Positions 1 through 9,655 of a DNA stretch of 53,824 bases are shown here, piece by piece; the stretch's first letter is position 1, and every line of letters starts with the position of its first letter. The stretch lies in the NCBI GenBank assembly GCA_018262245.1, contig JAGTRV010000013.1:1-53824 (forward strand), in the 5' to 3' direction. The notes under the pieces were generated by a model that worked only from the letters and a program-made list of their open reading frames with translations, was not told the DNA's origin and ran no database searches. Source of the stretch: Pseudomonadota bacterium. GTDB taxonomy: Bacteria; Pseudomonadota; Gammaproteobacteria; Burkholderiales; Rhodocyclaceae. The translations under genes and the position numbers were made by a program.

Positions 1-702
1 AATAGCCAGGGCCAGTGTACGTTCGGCGCATACCGGCAAAACCTTGAGCTGAAGCTGCAGGCATTCCTGAAGACTGCGGGCACCAATGCCGATCGGGTCG
101 AAATTCTGGATATGGCGCAGCGCAATTTCCAGCTCTTCGATTTCAATTTCGTATTCCGGCGGCAGGGTTTCCCACAACTCGACCAGCGGCGCCGAGAGAT
201 AGCCATCATCATCGAGTGCTTCGATCAGGAAACGCACCAGACTGCGGTCGCGCTCCGATAGCTGGGTCATGCCCAGTTGCCAGCCCAGATGGTCACGCAG
301 GCTGACGTTGGCCGCATGGATGTCGCGGGAATCGCTATCGTCGTCTTCATCGCGACCGGCGCCGGTAAAGGTCCCGGCATCGGAGGCCCAGCGGTCATCG
401 TCCACCTCCGACGGAGCCGATGGCACATCCTGCTCGCGTTCCTCGCGAGCATCCCGTTCTTCCCGCTCAACCTTTTGCTCGCGCTCACCTTCGTTGCTTT
501 GGGGCGCGTCGAACTGCTGGGCGGCTGAGAAATTCTCCCCGCCATGCTCGTCTTCGCGTTCCAGCATGGGATTTTCGAGCAGATAACGCTCGATTTCCTG
601 TTGCATCTCGACTGTCGACAACTGAAGTAGCTTGATCGACTGCTGGAGCTGAGGGGTCAGCGCCAGATGCTGGGATAGTTTTAGCTGGAGAGCGGGCTTC
701 AT
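1..702 (-). CDS. rpoN: RNA polymerase sigma-54 factor RpoN (3' part beyond window)
   Basis: Alternative sigma factor that recognises -24/-12 promoters and needs AAA+ activators. The 234 visible codons hold the N-terminal glutamine-rich region I (MKPALQLKLSQHLALTPQLQQ at the start, the activator-response segment), then the acidic, low-complexity region II (about residues 45-100), then the start of the core-binding region III. The ATG at 702 is fixed by the family-typical MKPxLQL start. The gene runs off the left edge, so the DNA-binding RpoN box is not seen. It follows lptB by 27 bp on the same strand, the usual lptB-rpoN order. Confidence 0.97.
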   Translation of the reverse strand, partial: MKPALQLKLSQHLALTPQLQQSIKLLQLSTVEMQQEIERYLLENPMLEREDEHGGENFSAAQQFDAPQSNEGEREQKVEREERDAREEREQDVPSAPSEVDDDRWASDAGTFTGAGRDEDDDSDSRDIHAANVSLRDHLGWQLGMTQLSERDRSLVRFLIEALDDDGYLSAPLVELWETLPPEYEIEIEELEIALRHIQNFDPIGIGARSLQECLQLQLKVLPVCAERTLALAI

Positions 703-729
703 CGGATAGTGTCGGGTGGGGTCTGTCGG

Positions 730-1464
730 TTAGAGCCTGAAATGCTCGCCGAGATAAACCTTCCGTACGCTTTCATTCTCCACGATTTCGGCCGGCCGTC
801 CAGCGGCCAATACATTTCCGGCGTTGATAATGTAGGCGTGGTCGCAGATACCAAGGGTTTCGCGGACATTGTGGTCAGTGATCAGGACACCAATGCCACG
901 CTCTTTCAGAAAGCGAATGATCTTCTGGATTTCGAGCACGGCAATCGGGTCGACCCCGGCAAAAGGCTCATCGAGCAGGATAAAACGTGGATTGGTGGCC
1001 AGGGCGCGGGCAATTTCAACCCGCCGACGCTCACCGCCGGATAATGCAGAGGCATTGACGTGGCGGACATGTCCAACGTGCAGTTCGTTGAGCAACCCTT
1101 CCAGCCGGTCATTTAATTCGGCCTCAGGCAGCTTGAGCAATTCGAGAACGGCACGGATGTTTTCCTCGACGTTCAGCTTGCGGAAAACAGAGGCTTCCTG
1201 CGGCAGGTAGGACAAACCGAGACGGGCCCGACTGTGCATCGGCAGATGGGTCAGTCGGTTGTCGTCGATGTAGACCTCGCCACCATCGGCAGCCACCAAA
1301 CCGACGATCATGTAGAAACAGGTGGTCTTGCCGGCGCCATTCGGGCCGAGAAGGCCGACAACCTCGCCGGATTTGACCTCGAAGGAAACATCTTCGACGA
1401 CCGTCCGCGTCTTGTAGCGTTTTTTCAGGTTGTTGGCCGAAAGTTTGGCGACTGGGCTATTCAT
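730..1464 (-). CDS. lptB: LPS export ABC transporter ATP-binding protein LptB
   Basis: Cytoplasmic ATPase of the LptB2FGC complex that extracts lipopolysaccharide from the inner membrane. It has 244 residues, the normal family length. Walker [10 protein letters not shown] is at 40-48, the signature LSGGE at 140-144 and Walker B ILLDEP at 161-166. Its start codon overlaps the recX stop by 4 bp, and rpoN follows. In most proteobacteria lptA sits directly upstream; here that place is taken by recX. Confidence 0.97.
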   Translation of the reverse strand: MNSPVAKLSANNLKKRYKTRTVVEDVSFEVKSGEVVGLLGPNGAGKTTCFYMIVGLVAADGGEVYIDDNRLTHLPMHSRARLGLSYLPQEASVFRKLNVEENIRAVLELLKLPEAELNDRLEGLLNELHVGHVRHVNASALSGGERRRVEIARALATNPRFILLDEPFAGVDPIAVLEIQKIIRFLKERGIGVLITDHNVRETLGICDHAYIINAGNVLAAGRPAEIVENESVRKVYLGEHFRL

Positions 1465-2018
1465 TGATCGACTCCGCGCATCACCCGGCGAATGGCATCA
1501 CCGGAAAAACCGCGATATTGCAGGAAACGCATCTGTTTGGCACGCTCTTCGGCAGATTCCGGCAGATGGCCGAATTTCTTTGCCCAAATGGCCCGGCAGC
1601 GATCCGTCTCGTCGCCGGCTTCCGGCAGGGCGGTGGCGATGTCATCATCACCGACGCCTTTTTGCCGAAGCTCCTGCTTCAGGCGGGCATTTCCGTAGCG
1701 ACCGGCTCGCGCCACGACACGCTGGGTGGCGTAGCGGTGATCGGAAAGCAGGCGTTCGGCCTGCAGGGTGTCAAGTACGCCGTCGAGTTCCTCCTCGAAC
1801 TCGGCGTGCGCCGCGAGCTTGGCCTTCAACTCGGCCCGGCAGTAATCACGCCGGGTCAGGAGTTGCAGGGCGCGCACGCGCAACTGCGTCGCGCCGGACT
1901 GCAGCCCGGCGCTTCCTCGCCCCGACTTTGAGCGGCGCTCGACAGCGCCAGAGTCGGGCTCTGTCTCGCGAAGCCCGTCATTAACGACGGGACTTCCGCT
2001 CGACGCCTGGTCAGGCAT
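1461..2018 (-). CDS. recX: Regulatory protein RecX
   Basis: Modulator of RecA filaments. The 185-residue protein has a roughly 45-residue poorly conserved N-terminal extension, then the RecX three-helix repeats ([16 protein letters not shown]; the LSDHRYA motif; the C-terminal [12 protein letters not shown] motif). It begins 8 bp inside the end of recA and overlaps lptB by 4 bp, so recA-recX-lptB are probably translationally coupled. The start at 2018 is the first in-frame start; an internal start nearer to residue 40 would also leave a complete RecX domain. Confidence 0.93.
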   Translation of the reverse strand: MPDQASSGSPVVNDGLRETEPDSGAVERRSKSGRGSAGLQSGATQLRVRALQLLTRRDYCRAELKAKLAAHAEFEEELDGVLDTLQAERLLSDHRYATQRVVARAGRYGNARLKQELRQKGVGDDDIATALPEAGDETDRCRAIWAKKFGHLPESAEERAKQMRFLQYRGFSGDAIRRVMRGVDQ

Positions 2019-3042
2019 CCGCTGCCTTGGCCGCCTTGACCGGCTTGATCACGTTGGTGCTGGCAGCCTCGCGGATGCCGGCTTCGATTTCCTGGGCGAT
2101 TTCCGGATTGGCTTTCAGGAATTCACGGGCATTGTCCTTGCCCTGGCCGATCTTTTCGCCCTTGTAGGCATACCAGGCACCGGACTTGTCGACCAGTTTG
2201 TGGGCAACACCCATTTCGACGATTTCGCCCTGGCGGGAAATGCCCTCGCCGTAGAGGATGTCGAAAATGGCTTCGCGGAAGGGTGGGGCGACCTTGTTCT
2301 TGACGACCTTGACCTTGGTTTCGCTACCGATGACTTCGTCACCCTTCTTGATCGCGCCGATACGGCGGATGTCGAGGCGGACGGAGGCGTAGAACTTGAG
2401 CGCATTGCCACCGGTCGTGGTTTCCGGCGAGCCGAACATGACGCCGATCTTCATCCGGATCTGGTTGATGAAGATGACCAGCGTGTTGGTCTTCTTGATA
2501 TTGGCAGTCAGCTTGCGCAGGGCCTGCGACATCAGGCGGGCATGCAGGCCGACCATCTGGTCGCCCATTTCGCCTTCGATTTCGGCGCGCGGGGTAAGGG
2601 CGGCGACCGAGTCGACGACGATGATGTCGACTGAGCCGGAACGCACCAGCATGTCAGCAATTTCGAGGGCCTGTTCGCCGGTATCCGGCTGCGAGATCAG
2701 CAGGTCGCCGACATTGACGCCGAGCTTCTGGGCATATTGCGGATCGAGCGCGTGTTCGGCGTCGATGAAGGCGGCAACGCCACCGAGCTTCTGCATTTCG
2801 GCCACGACCTGCAGACAGAGCGTGGTCTTGCCGGAGGATTCCGGACCATAGATTTCAACGACACGGCCGCGTGGCAGACCGCCAACGCCCAGCGCGATGT
2901 CCAGACCGAGCGAACCGGTCGACACGACCTGAATGCCTTCGTCGATTTCGGCATCGCCCATCTTCATGATGGAGCCTTTGCCGAATTGCTTTTCGATCTG
3001 TTGCAGTGCTGCGGCGAGCGCTTTTGCCTTGTTGTCGTCCAT
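2011..3042 (-). CDS. recA: Recombinase RecA
   Basis: DNA-dependent ATPase that forms filaments on single-stranded DNA, performs strand exchange and triggers LexA self-cleavage. It has 343 residues from the ATG at 3042 ([13 protein letters not shown] start) and Walker A GPESSGKT at 66-73. The reading frame stays open a further 600 bp upstream, but the family N-terminus and the GAGGTAAC ribosome site 5 to 12 bases before the ATG fix this start. A consensus-like LexA box lies about 130 bp upstream. It is followed by recX with an 8-bp overlap. Confidence 0.98.
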   Translation of the reverse strand: MDDNKAKALAAALQQIEKQFGKGSIMKMGDAEIDEGIQVVSTGSLGLDIALGVGGLPRGRVVEIYGPESSGKTTLCLQVVAEMQKLGGVAAFIDAEHALDPQYAQKLGVNVGDLLISQPDTGEQALEIADMLVRSGSVDIIVVDSVAALTPRAEIEGEMGDQMVGLHARLMSQALRKLTANIKKTNTLVIFINQIRMKIGVMFGSPETTTGGNALKFYASVRLDIRRIGAIKKGDEVIGSETKVKVVKNKVAPPFREAIFDILYGEGISRQGEIVEMGVAHKLVDKSGAWYAYKGEKIGQGKDNAREFLKANPEIAQEIEAGIREAASTNVIKPVKAAKAADA

Positions 3043-3168
3043 GGTGTTACCTCGAAAATTTGAGCGGATTATGGCACAGGGGCCGAAGATGGAATAGAAA
3101 TTGCAGGAATCGTTTTGTTTCGCCGGGCGACGAACGCGGTATATTTCTCGCCGAGCCGAATTCAGAAT

Positions 3169-3188
3169 TACTGTGTATAAATACAGTA
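3169..3188. promoter_or_regulatory. LexA-binding site (SOS box) between recA and a small exported protein
   Basis: TACTGTGTATAAATACAGTA has the perfect CTGT-N8-ACAG core and matches the enterobacterial SOS consensus outside the core as well. It lies about 127 bp upstream of the recA start and about 36 bp upstream of the divergent small ORF starting at 3224, so one operator could control both. The sequence match is direct; function as a LexA operator is inferred from its position at recA. Confidence 0.9.
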
Positions 3189-3223
3189 CATTGTTCCACC
3201 TTTTCTTGGCAAGAAAATTCTTC

Positions 3224-3415
3224 ATGCTGATCAGATGCTTATCCATTTTTGCCCTGTTTTTTGCGTCTGCCGTGGCAATTGCTGAACCGGCCCCCTGGTA
3301 TTGGTGGGTCAGCCAGCTGGACGGCACACGGGTCTGCAACCAGACCTCGCTTGGTAGCGGCTGGACCTGGGAGCCGACGCCTTTCAAGGACGCCCGCTGC
3401 CGCGTTCGGCTCTGA
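3224..3415 (+). CDS. Small exported Trp-rich protein, unknown function
   Basis: A 63-residue protein: an N-terminal signal peptide ([20 protein letters not shown], cleavage expected before EPAP) followed by about 43 mature residues with four Trp and two Cys (VCNQ and DARC), which could form one disulfide in the periplasm. I do not recognise the family. The stop codon is 2 bp before the GTG of the pseudouridine synthase gene, so the two are probably co-transcribed. Its start is only about 36 bp from the LexA box it shares with recA. No strong ribosome site is visible. Confidence 0.7.
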   Translation: MLIRCLSIFALFFASAVAIAEPAPWYWWVSQLDGTRVCNQTSLGSGWTWEPTPFKDARCRVRL

Positions 3416-3417
3416 GC

Positions 3418-4074
3418 GTGGCGATCGCTTATTTGCCGCCACCGGCCGGTATTTCGCCGGTCATTTTTGCCGATGAGTGGCTGATTGTTGCCGACAAGCC
3501 TGCCGAGCTTCTGTCCGTGCCCGGTCGGGGTGCGGGCATGGACGATTGCCTGGTGACACGCGTCCAGAACGAATACCCGGATGCGCTCAGCGTCCATCGA
3601 CTGGATATGTCCACCTCCGGCCTGCTGGTCCTGGCCCGCGGCAAGGAAATACACCGGCAGCTGTCACGTCTGTTTCAGGACAGGCAGGTCAGCAAGCGGT
3701 ATATCGCTGTCGTCGATGGGCTGCTGGCCGAGGAGGTCGGCGAGATTGATCTGCCTCTGATCTGTGACTGGCCGAACCGCCCCCGGCAAATGGTGGATTT
3801 CACGATCGGCAAACCCTCGCTGACGCGCTTTCGCGTCAACGGCCACGACACGGTCGCCAATACGACACGCCTTGAACTGGAACCGATCACTGGCCGCTCG
3901 CACCAATTACGTGTTCATATGGCCTCGCTCGGCCACCCAATCCTGGGCGACGACCTCTATGGCGGCGAGGCCCATGGCAAGGCCGGGCGTCTGTTGTTGC
4001 ACGCCATGGATCTGGCCTTTGTCCACCCGGCAACCGGCAGCCCCGTGCAATTTCACAGTGACGCGCCGTTTTGA
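3418..4074 (+). CDS. rluA: RluA-family pseudouridine synthase
   Basis: Isomerises uridine to pseudouridine in RNA. It has 218 residues, the length of E. coli RluA (23S rRNA position 746 and tRNA position 32), which lacks an S4 domain. The catalytic motif HRLDMSTSG is at 60-68 with Asp63 as nucleophile; downstream are the GRSHQLRVH and [10 protein letters not shown] motifs typical of RluA. The start is a GTG just after the stop of the small exported protein. Assignment to RluA rather than another short RluA-family member rests on length and motifs only. Confidence 0.88.
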   Translation: MAIAYLPPPAGISPVIFADEWLIVADKPAELLSVPGRGAGMDDCLVTRVQNEYPDALSVHRLDMSTSGLLVLARGKEIHRQLSRLFQDRQVSKRYIAVVDGLLAEEVGEIDLPLICDWPNRPRQMVDFTIGKPSLTRFRVNGHDTVANTTRLELEPITGRSHQLRVHMASLGHPILGDDLYGGEAHGKAGRLLLHAMDLAFVHPATGSPVQFHSDAPF

Positions 4075-4098
4075 CGCTGTGAAAACACACAATAACCT

Positions 4099-4104
4099 TA
4101 TAAT
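4099..4104 (+). promoter_or_regulatory. Candidate -10 element for the symporter gene
   Basis: A perfect TATAAT hexamer in the 71-bp gap between the pseudouridine synthase and the symporter gene. No good -35 is seen at the standard spacing; a TTGACG lies 22 bp upstream, which is too far. Confidence 0.35.
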
Positions 4105-4145
4105 CCTCGCGTTTTCAACCTCTTACCATCATTGATCGCACGATC

Positions 4146-5693
4146 ATGCTGATCTGGTTCGTCGTTCTCTACCTGCTCATTTCCATCGGTATCGGGCTGT
4201 TCGCCGCGACCCGCGTCCATAGTGCCAAGGATTTCGCGGTCGCTGGCCGCCATCTGCCGCTGCCGGTCGTTACGGCGACCGTGTTTGCCACCTGGTTTGG
4301 TGCCGAAGCGGTGTTCGGCGTGTCCGCCACCTTCGTCAAGGATGGCCTGCGCGGCGTCGTCGCCGATCCGTTCGGTTCCTCGATGTGCCTGATCATTGCC
4401 GGCGTCTTTTTCTCGCGCAAGCTGTACAAGCTCAACATCCTGACGCTCGGCGACTATTTCCGGATGCGCTACAACCGGACAGTCGAAGTGCTGACCACGC
4501 TGTGCATCGTGGCCAGCTATCTCGGCTGGGTATCGGCCCAGATCAAGGCCCTCGGACTCGTCTTCAATGTCGTCACCAATGACGGCATCAGCCAGACAGC
4601 CGGCATGATCCTCGGCGCCGCCATCGTCCTCACCTACACCACCTTCGGCGGCATGCTCTCGGTCGCCATCCTCGATTTCGTTCAGATGGGCGTCATCATG
4701 GGTGGCATGCTGTTCATTGCCTGGATCATTTCCGGCCCGGCCGGCGGCATCGAAACGGTGATCCAGCATGCCTCGAGCGCCGGCAAGCTCGACTTTTTCC
4801 CGCCGCCCGACCCATGGCAGTGGCTGACCTTCCTCGGCGCCTGGATCACCATGATGCTCGGTTCAATTCCGCAGCAGGACGTCTTCCAGCGAATCACCTC
4901 AGCCAAGAGCCAGAAAATTGCGCTGTGGGGCTCCTTCCTCGGTGCCTCGATCTACTTCTGCTTCACTTTCGTGCCGATGTTCATCGCCTACTCGGCCACG
5001 CTGATCGACCCCGATCTGTTCAAGGGCCTGCTCGAGACCGACTCGCAACTGGTCCTGCCAACACTGGTTCTGCAACACACGCCCGTCTTCGCCCAGGCCA
5101 TTTTTTTTGGCGCCGTGCTGTCGGCGATCATGAGTTGTTCCTCGGCTACCTTGCTCGCTCCGTCGGTCGCCTTCTCGGAAAACATCGTCCGCGGCTTGTT
5201 CCCGCACATGGGTGATCACGAATTTCTGCGCGTCATGCGCGCTTCCATCGTGGTTTTTGCCGGCATCGTGCTCGGCTTCGCGCTGTATTCCAACGCCAGC
5301 ATTTTCAAGATGGTGGAAAACGCCTACAAGATCACGCTGGCCGGCGCATTCGTGCCACTTTTCTTTGGCGCTTTCTGGAAACGGGCGACCACGCAAGGAG
5401 CGTTGGCGGCAATCCTCGGCGGCCTGTCATCGTGGATATTGGTCGAAGTGCTGGTTAGCGTAAGCGGCGAGGCTGCTGGTCGCAGCGATTATGCTTATGC
5501 GCTGGCCAATGCCGGGCAGCTGGTACCGCCACAACTGATCGGACTTGGCGTCAGCATTCTCGGTATGGTTGCCGGCTCACTGTTGCCACAATGGGTCGGC
5601 CATCCACTGCCGCAACAGGACATTCACGAAGCACTGCGCCATCGCGCTGCAGCTGAAACTCACCACGCAACGGAACACCAGCATCATCGCTAA
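4146..5693 (+). CDS. Sodium:solute symporter family protein
   Basis: Inner-membrane secondary transporter of the SSS family (PutP/PanF type), which couples substrate uptake to sodium. It has 515 residues with about 13 hydrophobic segments, starting with an N-terminal helix directly after the ATG. Family features include the AGRHLPLP and GAEAVFG segments near residues 34-60 and the SSATLLAPS stretch near residue 335. The hydrophilic C-terminus ends in a His-rich tail. The substrate cannot be read from the sequence. Confidence 0.88.
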   Translation: MLIWFVVLYLLISIGIGLFAATRVHSAKDFAVAGRHLPLPVVTATVFATWFGAEAVFGVSATFVKDGLRGVVADPFGSSMCLIIAGVFFSRKLYKLNILTLGDYFRMRYNRTVEVLTTLCIVASYLGWVSAQIKALGLVFNVVTNDGISQTAGMILGAAIVLTYTTFGGMLSVAILDFVQMGVIMGGMLFIAWIISGPAGGIETVIQHASSAGKLDFFPPPDPWQWLTFLGAWITMMLGSIPQQDVFQRITSAKSQKIALWGSFLGASIYFCFTFVPMFIAYSATLIDPDLFKGLLETDSQLVLPTLVLQHTPVFAQAIFFGAVLSAIMSCSSATLLAPSVAFSENIVRGLFPHMGDHEFLRVMRASIVVFAGIVLGFALYSNASIFKMVENAYKITLAGAFVPLFFGAFWKRATTQGALAAILGGLSSWILVEVLVSVSGEAAGRSDYAYALANAGQLVPPQLIGLGVSILGMVAGSLLPQWVGHPLPQQDIHEALRHRAAAETHHATEHQHHR

Positions 5694-5697
5694 TCGC

Positions 5698-5718
5698 CGC
5701 CGGGCAGGTGACCCGGCG
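5698..5718 (+). terminator. GC-rich inverted repeat after the symporter gene
   Basis: CGCCGGG and CCCGGCG arms (7 bp, perfect) enclose a 7-base loop, just after the symporter stop. There is no T-run, so it is at best a weak or factor-assisted terminator. Confidence 0.3.
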
Positions 5719-5831
5719 TCGAATTCCACTGACAATGTAACGGAGCAAAGTGCGGCAAGACCAGCCGGTGCAATCATTGTTACCAAACATAAGGGCTGAC
5801 GGACTGGCGGATAGCCCCTAAAATCAGCTTC

Positions 5832-6887
5832 ATGCCCCATCACGGTCGTGGCCCCATCCTGCTTTCCCGCTATTTGGCTCTCGCCTGGTTCGGGCTGGTT
5901 GTCTATGGCAGCCTGCATCCTTTCTCGGGCTGGCGCGATACCGGAGTTTCTCCGATCGCCTTTCTCGAAGGCGGCTGGCCACGTTACTGGACCGTTTTTG
6001 ATCTGGTGGCCAACGTCGCCGTCTATCTGCCGCTGGGCTTCTTCCTGACCCTGGCGCTCAGCGGCGTTCCTGGCCGATTCACCGCGCTGCTGCTGGCCAC
6101 GCTGCTTGCCGGTGGGGTCAGCTTCAGCCTGGAAACCCTGCAGACCTGGCTGCCTTCCCGCGTGCCCTCCAACCTGGACCTCGCCTGCAACACGCTTGGC
6201 GGCCTGCTTGGTGCCCTGTGGGCCCAGTCAGTCGGACCACGGATCTTTGCCCGGATCGCCGCCCTTGAACACAAGCTGATCGCGCCCATTCCACACGCCG
6301 AACTCGGCCTGACGCTGCTCGGGCTGTGGCTGCTCGTGCCCTTGTCGCCGGAAACCCTGCTCTTCGGCGCCGGGGATTTGCGCCAGATGCTCGGGCTGAC
6401 CGGCACCATGCCTTTCGCTGCCGAGAGTTTCGTCCTGATCGAAGCCTGCATCACGGCCTTCAATGCCGTCGCCGTCGGCCTGATTGTCCGTATGCTGTGC
6501 GCCCGCCTGCTGGTCGCCTATCTGATCGTGCCGCTGTTCATGCTTCTCTGTCTGACCGTGGCCACCTTGGCGGCCGCCATTCTGATCAGCCCGGCCGATG
6601 CGCTGGCCTGGCTAACCCCGGGCGTGCGACTGGGGCTGATGGTCGGCATCGCCATCCTTGCCGGGGCGCTGGCGCTGCCCGCCACCCCACGCCTGATGAT
6701 TGCCGCACTAGCCTTGATGGCCGGCACGGTCCTCGTCAACCTGGCCCCACCCAACCCCTACTCGGCAGCGGCGCTGGCCACCTGGCGACAGGGGCATTTC
6801 CTCAACTTCAATGGTCTGACCCGTCTGGTTGCCACACTATGGCCCTTCCTGACCCTGCCATTCCTGCTCCTGACGTCACGCCGCTAG
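5832..6887 (+). CDS. VanZ-like family membrane protein
   Basis: A 351-residue polytopic protein with an N-terminal VanZ-like domain (about residues 10-135; GSLHPFSGW near 25 and the LETLQTWLPSRVPSNLDLACN block near 100-120 are family hallmarks), then six to seven further predicted membrane segments of unknown role. VanZ itself confers low-level teicoplanin resistance, but most members have no known function. The last 49 bp overlap the predicted start of the P-type ATPase in another frame, suggesting co-expression. Confidence 0.85.
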   Translation: MPHHGRGPILLSRYLALAWFGLVVYGSLHPFSGWRDTGVSPIAFLEGGWPRYWTVFDLVANVAVYLPLGFFLTLALSGVPGRFTALLLATLLAGGVSFSLETLQTWLPSRVPSNLDLACNTLGGLLGALWAQSVGPRIFARIAALEHKLIAPIPHAELGLTLLGLWLLVPLSPETLLFGAGDLRQMLGLTGTMPFAAESFVLIEACITAFNAVAVGLIVRMLCARLLVAYLIVPLFMLLCLTVATLAAAILISPADALAWLTPGVRLGLMVGIAILAGALALPATPRLMIAALALMAGTVLVNLAPPNPYSAAALATWRQGHFLNFNGLTRLVATLWPFLTLPFLLLTSRR

Positions 6888-9535
6888 CCTGGCATGCCCA
6901 GACCGGCGAGCAGGTCGCGCAGGCACTGGCGGTTAACTGCCTGAGCGGCCTGAGCGAGGCCGACGTCGCTGAACGTCTGAGCCGCCACGGCCCGAATCTG
7001 ATGACCGAAAAGCCGGGCAAGCCAGCCTGGCGGCGCTTTCTCGAACAATTGATGCAGCCGCTGGTGCTGGTCCTGATCGGCGCCGGCATGATCACCGCTG
7101 CGCTTGGCGAATGGACCGACAGCAGCGTGATTTTCGGCGTCGTGCTGGCCAACGCCATCATCGGCTACTGGCAGGAGGCCAAGGCGGAGGGGGCCCTGGC
7201 CGCGCTGGCGCGCAGCGTGGTCACGCCGGTCACCGTTCGGCGCGGCGGCCATCGGCGGCAACTTGACGCCAGCCAGCTGGTTCCCGGTGATGTCGTAATC
7301 CTCGCCGCCGGCGACCGCATCCCGGCTGACCTACGCCTCTTCCATCAGCGTGAGCTGCATACCGATGACTCGATGCTGACCGGTGAATCCCTGCCGGTCA
7401 GCAAGCACACCGACACCATGGCAACCGATACGCTGCTCGCCGAACGCAGCAACATGGCCTATGCCGGTACCACGGTAGTCGCCGGGCAGGGAGCCGGGCT
7501 GGTCATCGCCACCGGCGATGCCACGGAAACCGGGCGTATCGCCGGCCTGATCGCCGCCGCCCCCGATCTGGCAACACCACTGACCCGCAAGATGGCGACC
7601 TTTTCCAACTGGTTGCTGTGGGCCATCGGCGGACTGGCGCTGCTCACGGTCTGCGTCGGGCTGGCCCGCGGCGGCTCGGCTTTCGACATGTTCATCGCAG
7701 CGGTGGCACTGGCCGTCGGCGCCATTCCGGAAGGCCTGCCGGCCGCCGTCACGGTCACGCTGGCCATCGGCGTCGCCCGCATGGCCAGGCGCCGGGCCAT
7801 CATCCGCCACTTGCCGGCGGTCGAGACGCTGGGCAGCACGACGGTCATCTGTTCCGACAAGACCGGGACACTGACTGAAAACGCAATGACCGTCCGCGTC
7901 CTGTGGTGCGGCGGGGAAGGCTATGCGCTCGGCGGTCATGGCTATAACCCGGAAGGTGAGATCAGCCATGACGAAATGCCCGCCGTCATCGACGGCGCCG
8001 TACGTGAATGCCTGGTTGCCGGCGCGCTGTGCAACGATGCCAGCCTGAGCCGCGAAGGCCAGCACTGGAAGATTACCGGCGACCCGACCGAAGCCGCGCT
8101 GCTGGTCGCGGCCCGCAAGGGGGGGCTGGACGAGCACACCTTGCTGGCGATTTTCCCGCGTCATGACGTATTGCCTTTCGATGCCAGCCAGCAGTTCATG
8201 GCAACGGTACATGGCGGCGATGGCGAGGGGGTTGTTTACGTCAAGGGCGCCCTGGAACGGCTGCTGCCACTCTGCGTCGATCAACTGTCGGCCAGTGGCC
8301 AGCCGGTTCCGATCGACCATAGACTCATCGAGAAGGCGGCAAGCGCCTATGCGGTGCAGGGTATGCGCGTGCTGCTACTGGCGCGGCGGAATATGCGTTT
8401 TGGTCAAAGTGCCGGGTTGAGCACGGAATCCATCGAAAAGCTGACGCTGATCGGCCTGGTCGGCATGATCGATCCACCCCGCAAGGCGGCGATCTCAGCC
8501 ATTCGCAACTGCCATTCGGCCGGCATCCGGGTCAAGATGATCACCGGCGACCACGCGGCCACGGCACTGGCAATTGCCCGGCAGATCGGCCTGAACGCCG
8601 AGCACGCACTGACTGGCAGGGAACTGAGCCGCCTCGACGACAGCGCGCTGGCCGAAGCTGCACACACCGTCGACGTCTTCGCCCGTGTCGAGCCGGAACA
8701 AAAGCTGCGCCTCGTTCGCGCCCTGCAGACCCGTGGCGAAGTGGTCGCGATGACCGGCGACGGCGTCAATGATGCCCCGGCCCTGAAGCAGGCCGACATC
8801 GGCATTGCCATGGGGCTGGCCGGCACCGAAGTCGCCAAGGAGGCAGCCGACATGGTGCTGACCGACGACAACTTCGCCAGCATCGAGGCGGCAGTCGAGG
8901 AGGGCAGGGGCGTCTGGGACAACCTGATCAAGTTCATCACCTGGACGCTACCGACCAACTTCGGCGAAGGCTTGGTCATCGTCGCCGCCATCCTGTTTGG
9001 CGCCACGCTGCCGATCACCCCACTGCAGATTTTGTGGATCAACATGACCACCGCCGTACTGCTCGGCCTGCCGCTTGCCTTCGAGCCGATCGAGCGCGGC
9101 ATCATGCACCGGCAACCCCGCCGACTCGATATGCCGGTCCTCGACGCCCACCTGATCCGCCGCATCGTGCTCGTTTCGCTGCTGCTGCTGGCCGGCGCCT
9201 TCGGCCTCTTCCTGCTCGAACTCAAGCAAGGCCATACGCTGGCCGAAGCGCGTACCGTCGCCGTCAACGTTTTCGTCATGGTTGAAATGACCTACCTGTT
9301 CAACTGCCGCTCGCTCACTCGCGGATTCTGGAGCCAAGGCCTGTTTTCGAATCCATGGATCTGGGCCGGCGTCGGTACGATGCTCTGCCTGCAAATGGCG
9401 CTGACCTACCTGCCGGTAATGAACCAGCTATTCCAGACGGCACCGATCGGTCCGACAGAATGGCTGGAAATTGTCGCCGTGGCCTTCTCATGTTCGCTGG
9501 TGATCGGGATCGAGAAGCAACTAAGCGCACACTGA
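6839..9535 (+). CDS. Cation-transporting P-type ATPase (type II, Ca2+-ATPase-like)
   Basis: An 898-residue ion pump with all P-type hallmarks: N-terminal cation-ATPase domain, the TGES actuator loop, the PEGLP motif in membrane helix 4 typical of type II pumps, the phosphorylation site DKTGTLT, and the hinge motif TGDGVNDAPAL. The C-terminal membrane region is complete. The PEGLP motif and overall order favour a Ca2+ or Mn2+ type pump (PacL/PMR1 group) rather than a heavy-metal pump, since no CPC motif or metal-binding domain is seen. The frame is open far upstream inside the VanZ gene; the ATG at 6839 fits the usual N-terminus (about 20 residues before WHAQTGEQV). Confidence 0.92.
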   Translation: MALPDPAIPAPDVTPLAWHAQTGEQVAQALAVNCLSGLSEADVAERLSRHGPNLMTEKPGKPAWRRFLEQLMQPLVLVLIGAGMITAALGEWTDSSVIFGVVLANAIIGYWQEAKAEGALAALARSVVTPVTVRRGGHRRQLDASQLVPGDVVILAAGDRIPADLRLFHQRELHTDDSMLTGESLPVSKHTDTMATDTLLAERSNMAYAGTTVVAGQGAGLVIATGDATETGRIAGLIAAAPDLATPLTRKMATFSNWLLWAIGGLALLTVCVGLARGGSAFDMFIAAVALAVGAIPEGLPAAVTVTLAIGVARMARRRAIIRHLPAVETLGSTTVICSDKTGTLTENAMTVRVLWCGGEGYALGGHGYNPEGEISHDEMPAVIDGAVRECLVAGALCNDASLSREGQHWKITGDPTEAALLVAARKGGLDEHTLLAIFPRHDVLPFDASQQFMATVHGGDGEGVVYVKGALERLLPLCVDQLSASGQPVPIDHRLIEKAASAYAVQGMRVLLLARRNMRFGQSAGLSTESIEKLTLIGLVGMIDPPRKAAISAIRNCHSAGIRVKMITGDHAATALAIARQIGLNAEHALTGRELSRLDDSALAEAAHTVDVFARVEPEQKLRLVRALQTRGEVVAMTGDGVNDAPALKQADIGIAMGLAGTEVAKEAADMVLTDDNFASIEAAVEEGRGVWDNLIKFITWTLPTNFGEGLVIVAAILFGATLPITPLQILWINMTTAVLLGLPLAFEPIERGIMHRQPRRLDMPVLDAHLIRRIVLVSLLLLAGAFGLFLLELKQGHTLAEARTVAVNVFVMVEMTYLFNCRSLTRGFWSQGLFSNPWIWAGVGTMLCLQMALTYLPVMNQLFQTAPIGPTEWLEIVAVAFSCSLVIGIEKQLSAH

Positions 9536-9625
9536 ACCCTGCCAAACAGTCTGCCTTGCCGCCCCCCCAAACAACCGCCAATATTCGAAATATCCCCAGC
9601 GCACTCCACGTGAAAGCGCCTCGCC

Positions 9626-9631
9626 TATAAT
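9626..9631 (+). promoter_or_regulatory. Candidate -10 element upstream of the ferredoxin gene
   Basis: A perfect TATAAT 25 bp before the start codon of the ferredoxin gene; the -35 region is poor. An AGGAGA ribosome site follows at 9644-9649. The short distance fits a 20-base leader for the ferredoxin-hydrolase-ABC ATPase run. Confidence 0.5.
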
Positions 9632-9655
9632 GCGACTCTGCACAGGAGACCCCGC

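Noticed and set aside
3043-3654. Open frame extending recA upstream by about 200 codons
   Set aside because: The family N-terminus MDDNKAKAL and a GAGGTAAC ribosome site fix the start at 3042; the extension crosses the LexA box and promoter and lies opposite two plus-strand genes.
6326-6838. N-terminal extension of the P-type ATPase frame
   Set aside because: The extra 171 codons lie in the conserved VanZ gene in another frame and do not look like any ATPase domain.
7331-8320. 329-codon minus-strand ORF opposite the P-type ATPase
   Set aside because: It lies wholly opposite conserved ATPase motifs and has typical GC-rich shadow composition.
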